A stretch of DNA of 39,897 nucleotides from the NCBI GenBank assembly GCA_934167885.1, contig CAKPMB010000014.1, positions 1-39,897 on the forward strand. Reading direction: 5' to 3'. The position numbers were made by a program, and so were the translations under genes. The notes under the pieces are model-generated. The model saw only the letters and a list, made by a program, of their open reading frames with translations, was not told the DNA's origin and did not search any database. Source of the stretch: an uncultured Bacilli bacterium (lineage in GTDB: Bacteria; Bacillota_I; Bacilli_A; RF39; UBA660). This document shows, one piece after another, positions 33,093-39,897 of this stretch. Position 1 is the stretch's first letter; each line of letters starts with the position of its first letter.

Positions 33093-35186
33093 ATGGATAA
33101 CAATAATAAAAATGTTGATAATATTTCTAATCTAATTCACGACGAAAATATAGATAATTTAGATGATAATTTATATGATGAACCAGATGCTATCGAATTA
33201 CCACAAGAAGTAGATACCATTTATCCAAACAATACTGTTTCATCATTAATTGATACGCAACAAAATGCAAGTAGTGGAAGTTATTCAAAAAATAATTCAT
33301 ATTCACTAAATAATAAGGCAAGTGAAACAGATAGTGGTGGAGCTTATAAAGCGAAAAATAGAAAAGAAGAACTTGAAAAAGAAAGAAGCCAAGATTCTAA
33401 CAAAAAAACAACAAAAGTGGCAACTCAAGCAGCAGCAACAGCATTAGCAGGACCTGCTGGAGGAAAAATAGCTAGTGCAGTTAACAATACTGCAGTAGGA
33501 AATAGAATTCATGAGACTTTTGCAAAAAAAATGGAGGAGGCTTCTCATAGAAATCCACGTGCAAAAAAATTACAAGACTCACTTAATAAATTAAATGATG
33601 TTGGAGCATTGGATGCTGCACAAACAGGTCTTGATATGGCTAATGCTAATGCAGAAGGTGCTGCGCAAAGTGCAACACAAAATGCAGCGTCTAAAAGTGC
33701 TAGTGGTGCTCAGAATGCAGCTAATGCAGCAAACAATGCAAATAGTGCAAAAACAAGTCCTACTAATCAACAAAAAAAATTTAATACTAACTTTGACATA
33801 AATAATAAAAAAAGTAGCATTAATACTTCAGAAGATGAGAAAAAAAAGATTATTAAGCAAAAAATATTTAGTTTAATAAAAAAACACCCTTGGATTTTAG
33901 GCGTCTTTGCAACAATGTTTATTATAATAATTATTTTACTCTTAATGGGTGGTGCTGCAGGAGCTGATGATGCTGAATATAATGAAAGTAATATGAGTTA
34001 TACTTTTGGTGATTCATGCAGTGAATTTCCAATGTTTGAAACCAGTCTTTCAAAAGATGAATTTGTTAATTTAACACAAACGAATATTACAAGATGGGCT
34101 AGTGCTGCAAAAGAATTTAAGAATACAGATGATTTAGAAACAATATATGACGTTGCTACTAGTAATCATTGTAATCCAGAACTTGTAGTTGCAAGGGCTA
34201 TTCAAGAGGGTTTTACTGGTGGAAAATATAATTATTGGGGAATAGCTGTTTATAATGGAATGACTTCAGGTAGTGATTTTGATTCTTTGGCAGAAGGGGT
34301 TATTGGATTTTGTAAAATTGTTAATAATTATGATACATTCTATAATTTGAATCATGCATATGCATATATTGGAGAATATTGGGCAAATGGTGGTGATAAT
34401 TCATATGGTGCATGTACATATATAGAATACACGTATCAATATTATACAAATCAGTCAAGAGCTGATGAAGTAAAAAATACTTGTGCTAAAAATCAGTGCC
34501 CTTTGGATGATAGTCATTTGCGTCCTAAAGACCCTAGTAATTGCCTTGCTACAAATGATGAAGATCAGGACGCATATACTAAATATCAGAATTGGGCATT
34601 ATCAAATCATAGAAAGAATGTTTATGGTTTAGAGCCTTCGGATTGTTCAGCATCAAGTGATTTTGGAGATTTTTCTAGATGTACAATTTTTAATCAATTT
34701 GATACTCGTTGGATTAGTAGAACACTTGGTACATCTACAACTACTATGAGATCTGGTTGTGCTGTAACGTCTGTTGCTATTGGAATTTCTTGTTTTGGAA
34801 ATGAGTATGATTCATCATTTAATCCAGCAAAATATTTAGATTTAGCTAATTCATCAGAATATGTTGCTTCATGTTTTGACACTGATAATATAAAATGGGG
34901 ATGTCCAGTAATACAACATTATGCATCAAACATACATTATGTAAAAGCGTATGAAGACTTATTAGGAACAAGTGATGACTATAAATTAGGTATAATTAAT
35001 AGCTTTAATCCAGAACAGTACTTCTTCATAATTCAAATAAAAAACGCCTCTACTAAATCACATTTTATCGTTTTACAGAATATCAATAAGGAAAAAGGAA
35101 CGTTCACATGTTTAAATCCTGGTGGTGGTACAAGGACTGAGGAAAAGATCCAAGATATAAAAGCAATAAAGGTATTTACAAAATAG
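33093..35186 (+). CDS. VirB1-like wall hydrolase: lysozyme-like domain plus C39-like peptidase
   Basis: A 697-residue membrane-anchored protein. Residues 1-260 are cytoplasmic, low-complexity (Asn, Ala, Gln, Ser) and probably disordered; one membrane helix spans about 268-291. Outside it comes a lysozyme/glucosaminidase-like domain (about 335-450; VVARAIQEGFTGGKYNYWGI with the likely catalytic Glu), then a Peptidase_C39_2-like domain (about 530-697): FNQFDTRWISRTLG, SGCAVTSVAIG with catalytic Cys near 556, and SHFIVLQNI with catalytic His near 655. Such two-enzyme proteins open the wall for Gram-positive T4SS channels, like VirB1-like Tn916 and pCW3 proteins, though those usually have NlpC/P60 in the second place. 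GGTGGTGAT precedes the ATG. Confidence 0.82.
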   Translation: MDNNNKNVDNISNLIHDENIDNLDDNLYDEPDAIELPQEVDTIYPNNTVSSLIDTQQNASSGSYSKNNSYSLNNKASETDSGGAYKAKNRKEELEKERSQDSNKKTTKVATQAAATALAGPAGGKIASAVNNTAVGNRIHETFAKKMEEASHRNPRAKKLQDSLNKLNDVGALDAAQTGLDMANANAEGAAQSATQNAASKSASGAQNAANAANNANSAKTSPTNQQKKFNTNFDINNKKSSINTSEDEKKKIIKQKIFSLIKKHPWILGVFATMFIIIIILLLMGGAAGADDAEYNESNMSYTFGDSCSEFPMFETSLSKDEFVNLTQTNITRWASAAKEFKNTDDLETIYDVATSNHCNPELVVARAIQEGFTGGKYNYWGIAVYNGMTSGSDFDSLAEGVIGFCKIVNNYDTFYNLNHAYAYIGEYWANGGDNSYGACTYIEYTYQYYTNQSRADEVKNTCAKNQCPLDDSHLRPKDPSNCLATNDEDQDAYTKYQNWALSNHRKNVYGLEPSDCSASSDFGDFSRCTIFNQFDTRWISRTLGTSTTTMRSGCAVTSVAIGISCFGNEYDSSFNPAKYLDLANSSEYVASCFDTDNIKWGCPVIQHYASNIHYVKAYEDLLGTSDDYKLGIINSFNPEQYFFIIQIKNASTKSHFIVLQNINKEKGTFTCLNPGGGTRTEEKIQDIKAIKVFTK

Positions 35187-35205
35187 TTTTGAAAGGAGAA
35201 TTAGG

Positions 35206-36036
35206 TTGAAGAAAAATAAAATTTTAATTATAGCAATTATTTTATTCATATTTTTTGGAGTAATTGGCTTGTATTTTTACTTTACCAATAATGATATCAC
35301 TGAAATAGTTAATAAAATTAATAATTCTTTATACAATCAAAATATTGGACCGAATAATATAAAGAATAATACAATTACTAACTCTTCGTATAATACATAT
35401 CATTTGGTTGTCGGTGATTATTTAAATGTGGTTTTTAATGATAGAACTAAAGAATGGAAAAAAATTGATACTGAAGAGTATAACGAAAAATTTGAAACAT
35501 ACGTTGATAATATTTACTATGGAAAATATTATTTACTTTATGGTAACGTTTGGAATTTATTGGATGATCATAAGAATTTTGTAAAATATACTGGTAATAT
35601 TATTGCGTATAGTTCAAATTTTAATGTTAGGGTTTTAAAATATCAGGAAATGAAAATTAATGACAATATTCTTGGTGAAATCAAAAAATACTTATTTAAG
35701 TATAACTATCAATATGAGGATGCATATTATAATCGTATATATTATATTGATGAAAATAATTATGTAGTATTATGTTCAAATATATTAGATTCAGAAAACA
35801 ATATAGGTACAAATTATACAATTGGGTTTATAAAAATGGATGGTAAATTTTATACAATTTTTAATAATGAATTTGATGCTAAAGACAATAAAAAATATCC
35901 CGAAAATATGTTAACTGGGTGGTTGATTATTAATGGTAAAACTTATTTATCTTTAAAGCAAATTCATTATTCGTTAAATATTCCTACTGCTACATTATAT
36001 GAATTTGATGGAAGTAAGTTTGAAGAAGTTATTTAA
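35206..36036 (+). CDS. Membrane-anchored hypothetical protein of the T4SS locus
   Basis: A 276-residue protein with one N-terminal membrane helix (about 6-27, ILIIAIILFIFFGVIGLYFY) and an exported Asn/Tyr-rich domain of unknown fold. TTG start with AAAGGAG 7-8 nt upstream. It follows the VirB1-like gene by 19 bp and precedes virD4. It could be a VirB8-like or accessory channel subunit, but I see no direct support. Confidence 0.65.
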   Translation: MKKNKILIIAIILFIFFGVIGLYFYFTNNDITEIVNKINNSLYNQNIGPNNIKNNTITNSSYNTYHLVVGDYLNVVFNDRTKEWKKIDTEEYNEKFETYVDNIYYGKYYLLYGNVWNLLDDHKNFVKYTGNIIAYSSNFNVRVLKYQEMKINDNILGEIKKYLFKYNYQYEDAYYNRIYYIDENNYVVLCSNILDSENNIGTNYTIGFIKMDGKFYTIFNNEFDAKDNKKYPENMLTGWLIINGKTYLSLKQIHYSLNIPTATLYEFDGSKFEEVI

Positions 36037-36087
36037 AAAGAGTATAATATGTTGTATAATAACACTATTAAATAAAAGGGAGAAAAA

Positions 36088-38400
36088 ATGAAATTTAAAG
36101 TTACAAAAAAAGATTTTACGTTATTTTGTATTTATTGTGCACTACTTTTATATTTTTGTGCAGTAGCTGTACTTAATTTTTCGTCTTTATCGCAAGATGG
36201 AACATTTTATGGACTTCTTCCTTTTAAAGCTTTTACACCAGAATATATAGGATTTACATTTGGCCTTTTTATCGCAGTTTTAATTTTAATATTTACTAGT
36301 GTTTCTTCGAAAATATTTAGTAAAGAAAAAGGTGAAGGCTTCGGTTTATTTTTTTCTGAAAAAAGTAGCGATGGTTATTCAAAATGGGCTAGTGAAAAGG
36401 ATATTAAAACTGATAAAAATATCGTTAAAGTTAGAACAATTGATGATAAGATTGAAGCTGCAGGCGTAGCACTAGTTAATAATGGAAAAGAAATGTGGGT
36501 TGATAATGGCGAATATCATAACTTAATTATAGGTTCAACTGGTTCAGGTAAAACTGAATGTGTTGTAAAACCTTTAGTTAATTTACTTTCTAAAAAGGGT
36601 GAAAGTATGGTTATTACTGACCCAAAAGGAGAAATTTATCAATATTGTGGTGAGTATTTAAAAAAACAAGGTTATAATATTGTTATTTTAAATTTTCGTG
36701 ATCCTGATAGGGGTAATTCATGGAATCCTTTAGCTTTACCATATTATTATTACAAACAAGGTAATGTAGATAAAGCAACCGAACTTTTAGAGGACGTATC
36801 ACTTAATATTTTATATGATAAAAGTGAAGGTGGGGACTCAGCCTTTTGGCAAAAAAGTGCTGCCGATTATTTTTCTGGCTTAACAATGGGCTTATTTATG
36901 GATGCTACAGAAAAAGAAGTTAACCTAAATAGTATTAACTTTATGTCAACTGTCGGCGAAGAACGTCGTGGAACAAAGACATATATGCAAGAGTATTTTA
37001 ATTTAAAAGGTGAATCAAGCCCAGCATATATATTTGCTTCAAATACAATAAATGCTCCGAGTGATACTAAAGGTGGTATTTTATCGACATTTAGGCAAAA
37101 AATAAGACTTTTTTCAACAAAAGTTAATTTAAGTGAAATGCTTTCTTATTCAGATTTTGATATGAGAGACATTGGTAAACACAAGACAGCGGTGTTTATG
37201 ATAATCCATGATGAAAAAAAGACTTATCATGGATTAATGACAATTTTCATTAAACAATGTTATGAAACTTTAATTGATTGTGCACAAGAAAATGGTGGTA
37301 AACTTGAATATCGAACCAATTTTATATTAGATGAGTTTGCAAATATGCCTCCGTTAAAAGATGTAGATTCAATGGTTACTGCTGCAAGAAGTAGAGCAAT
37401 AAGATTTACATTTATTATTCAGAACTTTGCTCAGTTAAATGATGTTTATGGTGAAGAAGTTGCACAAGTTATAAAGGGCAACTGTGGTAACTTAATCTAC
37501 TTAATTTCCACAGAGTTAAAAGCTTTAGAAGAAATTAGTAAAATGTGTGGTGAAGTTAAATCAAAAGAAAAAGATAAAACAGCATCAACTCCACTTGTTA
37601 CTGTTTCAGATTTACAAAAATTAAAACTATTTCAAGCAATAATTATAAGATGGCGTAAAAACCCATTTAAGACAAACTTAGCTCCAGATTTTAAGATTGA
37701 CTGGGGAATTGAAAGAAAAAATGCTGAATTGCCTACGCGTGAAAAAAGGGAAATAGAACTATTTGATATAAAAAAGTTTGTTTCTGAAAAGAAAAAACAA
37801 GAGTCATTAAATAATCCAGGAGTGATGGGTACTGGCTTTAATACAAATCCTTTTGGTGGAACAACCGCTGGATTTAATCCATTTATGCAAAATAATAATA
37901 GCAATATGACAATGCCAAATAGTGCAAATACTATGAATACTAATTTTGGTGGAAACTTTAATAATCCTTTCATGTCATCATCACAATCTATTCCATCACC
38001 AATGACAAATGCAAATAATGAAGTAACATCTAAAGAAATTGATGATATGGTAAAGGAAATTGAAAAAAAATTACAAGCAATGGATGAGGCTGATAAACAA
38101 AATAGTCAAAACTCTTCAACAAAGGAGAATATTGAACTACCTAAAATCATTGAAAATGATGGTCCAATAGTTACTCCATTAAAGGAAAAAGAACCTGGTC
38201 CTGATATTAATGAAGTAGTAAAAAAATTAGAACAAGTTCAAACTAGTGAAAATACTAGTGATGATCCAAATGATTTAACTCAAGAAATTAAAATTGGTGA
38301 TGAACCAAAAACTAAACTTAATGTAGATAAAGAAAGTAAAATTATTAATGACACTATTTCTAGTGACGATGAATTCTTTGATGATTTTTTTGATGAATAG
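36088..38400 (+). CDS. virD4: VirD4/TraG-family coupling ATPase
   Basis: A 770-residue T4SS coupling protein that recruits substrates. Two N-terminal membrane helices (about 10-32 and 52-72), then Walker A IGSTGSGKTE (148-157), MVITDPKGEIYQYCG, NFRDPDRGNSWNPL, Walker B NFILDEFANMPPL (near 410-422) and IQNFAQLNDVYG. Residues from about 560 form a low-complexity Asn/Gly/Met/Ser region and an acidic tail (DDEFFDDFFDE), likely an adaptor for substrate recruitment. AGGGAG precedes ATG 36088, and two TATAAT boxes lie at about 36046 and 36056. Confidence 0.94.
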   Translation: MKFKVTKKDFTLFCIYCALLLYFCAVAVLNFSSLSQDGTFYGLLPFKAFTPEYIGFTFGLFIAVLILIFTSVSSKIFSKEKGEGFGLFFSEKSSDGYSKWASEKDIKTDKNIVKVRTIDDKIEAAGVALVNNGKEMWVDNGEYHNLIIGSTGSGKTECVVKPLVNLLSKKGESMVITDPKGEIYQYCGEYLKKQGYNIVILNFRDPDRGNSWNPLALPYYYYKQGNVDKATELLEDVSLNILYDKSEGGDSAFWQKSAADYFSGLTMGLFMDATEKEVNLNSINFMSTVGEERRGTKTYMQEYFNLKGESSPAYIFASNTINAPSDTKGGILSTFRQKIRLFSTKVNLSEMLSYSDFDMRDIGKHKTAVFMIIHDEKKTYHGLMTIFIKQCYETLIDCAQENGGKLEYRTNFILDEFANMPPLKDVDSMVTAARSRAIRFTFIIQNFAQLNDVYGEEVAQVIKGNCGNLIYLISTELKALEEISKMCGEVKSKEKDKTASTPLVTVSDLQKLKLFQAIIIRWRKNPFKTNLAPDFKIDWGIERKNAELPTREKREIELFDIKKFVSEKKKQESLNNPGVMGTGFNTNPFGGTTAGFNPFMQNNNSNMTMPNSANTMNTNFGGNFNNPFMSSSQSIPSPMTNANNEVTSKEIDDMVKEIEKKLQAMDEADKQNSQNSSTKENIELPKIIENDGPIVTPLKEKEPGPDINEVVKKLEQVQTSENTSDDPNDLTQEIKIGDEPKTKLNVDKESKIINDTISSDDEFFDDFFDE

Positions 38401-38426
38401 GCAAAAAAAATAATTACGAACTAAGT

Positions 38427-38454
38427 AACCTCATAATATATTATGAGGTTTTAT
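38427..38454 (+). terminator. Terminator hairpin that also covers the rhodanese ribosome site
   Basis: Perfect 10-bp stem AACCTCATAA/TTATGAGGTT with a TATA loop, then TTTTATT. The 3' arm contains GAGG, the only Shine-Dalgarno of the gene starting at 38456. Confidence 0.75.
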
Positions 38455-38455
38455 T

Positions 38456-38713
38456 ATGAATATAATTGATTATAAAAATTACAATTTATCTTTGGGTGTA
38501 CTTATTGATGTACAACATCCAGAGGATTATGCTAAAAACCATGATCCAAGAAGTATTAATATATATGCTGATAAATTATTATATAATCCTAAGCAATATT
38601 TAGATAAAAACAAGCCATACTATATAATGTGTAGAAAGGGACATCTAAGTAAAAAAGTTGTAAGAATGCTTACATATCTTGGTTATAATGTTATTCTTGT
38701 AAAAAACTTTTAA
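38456..38713 (+). CDS. Rhodanese-like sulfurtransferase domain protein
   Basis: An 85-residue single rhodanese domain. LGVLIDVQHPEDYAKNHDPRSINI matches the first part of the fold and YIMCRKGHLSKKVVRML carries the active-site loop with Cys58 followed by Arg-Lys-Gly-His-Leu-Ser. Such stand-alone domains (PspE/GlpE-like) carry persulfide sulfur. Its ribosome site lies in the 3' arm of the preceding hairpin. Confidence 0.86.
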   Translation: MNIIDYKNYNLSLGVLIDVQHPEDYAKNHDPRSINIYADKLLYNPKQYLDKNKPYYIMCRKGHLSKKVVRMLTYLGYNVILVKNF

Positions 38714-38725
38714 AGTGTTTATAAT
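38697..38725 (+). promoter_or_regulatory. Promoter of the VTT-family gene
   Basis: TTGTAA (38697-38702), 17-bp spacer, perfect TATAAT (38720-38725), within and just after the end of the rhodanese gene. Confidence 0.68.
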
Positions 38726-38742
38726 TTAGATGGTGATATTGT

Positions 38743-39318
38743 TTGCTTAATAAATTATCAGATTTTATAGAATATTTTTTATTATCAATGGGAATATTTG
38801 CACCAATTTTTTCATGTTTATTAATAGTTGTGGAATCAATGTTACCAATATTACCATTATGTGTTTTTATAACAATCAATTTTTATTATTTTGGCAGTCT
38901 TTTTGGATTTTTAATATCTTATATTTTTACATGTTTAGGTTCATTTACTTCATATATACTTGTGAAAAAAGGTATAAAAATCTTAGCTATTAATAGTGCT
39001 AAAAAGACTGGATTTTTAAATAAAGCAATCAAAATTATTAAAAAAATCGAATTTCCCACACTTGTAACAATTATAGCTATTCCATTTACACCAGCTTTTA
39101 TGGTTAATATTGCTGCTGGATTAGCAAAAATTGATACAAAGAAATATATACTAAGTTTATTAATTGGTAAAATTTTTATGGTATATTTTTGGGGTTTTAT
39201 AGGATTAAGCCTTATAGAAAGTTTGAAAAATCCTTATATCTTAATAAAAGTTATTATCATGGTAATAATAGCATATTTAATAGCAATTATTACAAAAAAA
39301 TATATTAAAGAAAATTAG
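38743..39318 (+). CDS. VTT/TVP38-family membrane protein
   Basis: A 191-residue polytopic protein with about five membrane helices. Features of the VTT (DedA/TVP38/TMEM64) domain: GIFAPIFSCLLIVVESMLPI near 17-36 with the conserved Glu and Pro, the FGSLFGFLISYIFTCLGSFT re-entrant region, and IPFTPAFMVNIAAGLAKI with the conserved F-x-P motif. Members move or organise membrane lipids. The TTG start at 38743 has GGTGAT just upstream. Confidence 0.82.
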   Translation: MLNKLSDFIEYFLLSMGIFAPIFSCLLIVVESMLPILPLCVFITINFYYFGSLFGFLISYIFTCLGSFTSYILVKKGIKILAINSAKKTGFLNKAIKIIKKIEFPTLVTIIAIPFTPAFMVNIAAGLAKIDTKKYILSLLIGKIFMVYFWGFIGLSLIESLKNPYILIKVIIMVIIAYLIAIITKKYIKEN

Positions 39319-39376
39319 GTAAAATAAATTACTTATAAAATTTAATTATTCATATATTAAACTGAAGGGAGTAATA

Positions 39377-39897
39377 ATGAATAATAATTTAAGAAATGCT
39401 TATGAATATATAAAAAGAGAAGGTTCATTGAAACCAAGTTGCTGTTGTAGCGGTAATAGGGGTGTAACAGGTCCAACAGGACCTCAAGGGCCTGCAACTA
39501 TAACTGTTGGTACTACTACAACAACTGAACCAGGAACAAATGCAAGTGTTACAAATTCTGGTACAACCGAAAATGTTATTCTGAATTTTTCAATTCCAAG
39601 AGGTGAAACTGGACCAACGGGACCTCAAGGAATCCAGGGTGAGACTGGTCCGACCGGACCTCAAGGAATCCAAGGCGAGACTGGACCGACTGGACCACAA
39701 GGAATTCAAGGCGAGACTGGACCGACTGGACCACAAGGAATTCAAGGTGAAACTGGTCCGACCGGACCTCAAGGAATCCAAGGTGAGACTGGACCAACGG
39801 GACCTCAAGGGATTCAAGGTGAGACTGGACCGACTGGACCACAAGGAATTCAAGGTGAAACTGGTCCGACCGGACCTCAAGGAATCCAAGGTGAGAC
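39377..39897 (+). CDS. Collagen-like surface protein, 3' end beyond window
   Basis: Starts at ATG 39377 with AAGGGAG (39365-39371); open to the window edge (173 codons). The N-terminus (MNNNLRNAYEYIKREGSLK) has no signal peptide and carries a Cys triplet (PSCCCSG), then a short Gly-X-Y run (GVTGPTGPQGPA), a non-collagen segment TITVGTTTTTEPG to NFSIPRG, and a long GETGPTGPQGIQ repeat. The lack of signal peptide and the Gly-X-Thr composition resemble BclA-type exosporium proteins of spore formers. The repeat is less AT-rich than the rest of the window. Confidence 0.9.
   Translation, partial: MNNNLRNAYEYIKREGSLKPSCCCSGNRGVTGPTGPQGPATITVGTTTTTEPGTNASVTNSGTTENVILNFSIPRGETGPTGPQGIQGETGPTGPQGIQGETGPTGPQGIQGETGPTGPQGIQGETGPTGPQGIQGETGPTGPQGIQGETGPTGPQGIQGETGPTGPQGIQGE
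39602..39897 (+). repeat. 36-bp in-frame tandem repeat (12-residue collagen unit)
   Basis: Eight full units and part of a ninth, each encoding GETGPTGPQGIQ, begin at 39602, 39638, 39674, 39710, 39746, 39782, 39818, 39854 and 39890. Synonymous changes define three unit types; from 39710 they run in the order A, B, C, A, B, giving a 108-bp higher-order period. Confidence 0.93.

Noticed and set aside
39576..39889. Two minus-strand ORFs over the collagen tract
   Set aside because: They are antisense shadows of the collagen repeats; the plus-strand gene has a start, ribosome site and family pattern.
39602..39897. Regular 36-bp repeats resembling a CRISPR array
   Set aside because: The repeats are adjacent without spacers and encode an in-frame Gly-X-Y collagen tract.
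1..39897. Mycoplasma-type code with TGA read as Trp
   Set aside because: Several complete genes end in TGA (for example 9575 and 19824), and the tRNA-Trp has anticodon CCA.

Overview
The window is a very AT-rich piece of a low-GC Firmicutes (Bacilli-like) chromosome. Evidence: Shine-Dalgarno sites of the AGGAGG type, a CIRCE (HrcA) operator before clpB, a SleB/CwlJ-type cell-wall hydrolase, a collagen-like surface/exosporium-type protein, and a Firmicutes-type TnpV gene. Genes end in TGA as well as TAA/TAG and the only tRNA-Trp has anticodon CCA, so the code is the standard bacterial one and not the Mycoplasma code. Several genes have no Shine-Dalgarno and a -10 box 6-8 nt before the start codon, suggesting leaderless mRNAs.

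Layout. (1) 1-6529, chromosomal background: the end of a tRNA-Cys gene, a GNAT-like protein, a TtcA-family tRNA thiolase, glucose-6-phosphate isomerase, and a large SF1 helicase with a nuclease-like insert, zinc fingers and an RQC-like tail. (2) 6530-19824: one gene for a cell-wall amidase with three LysM domains, cut in two by a 12,266-bp element (6788-19054). The element carries a large serine recombinase. Its two ends share the crossover tetranucleotide GGTG, and joining them rebuilds the amidase exactly in frame. The element's own ends form a mirrored pair of 14-bp arms, as expected of a serine-integrase attP. (3) Cargo of the element: TnpV, a DUF3800 protein, a defence-like cassette (GIY-YIG nuclease, EcoRI-family adenine methyltransferase, DUF262-HNH nuclease, PrrC/RloC-type ABC ATPase), an HTH protein, the recombinase, a palindrome-rich 400-bp spacer, a BRO/DinD-like protein and a divergent membrane protein with a good promoter.

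(4) 19819-24087: clpB (without the N-domain), a SleB-type hydrolase, tRNA-Trp, a ribbon-helix-helix regulator, a pentapeptide-repeat protein and small genes. (5) 24091-38400: a type IV secretion-like locus with three VirB2-like two-helix proteins (two fused to large secreted domains and sharing an almost identical 3' end), VirB6-like, PrgI/VirB3-like, a VirB4 split into two genes, an HExxH metalloprotease, a VirB1-like double wall hydrolase, a membrane-anchored unknown protein and VirD4. No relaxase, integrase or transfer origin is recognisable in the window, so this may be a resident protein-export machine and not a conjugative element. (6) 38427-39897: a rhodanese-like protein, a VTT/TVP38-family membrane protein and the start of a collagen-like protein that runs off the end.

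The most notable points are the reversible-looking interruption of the amidase by a defence-carrying element, the composition of that cassette, and the relaxase-less T4SS with variable ectodomains on pilin-like hairpins.
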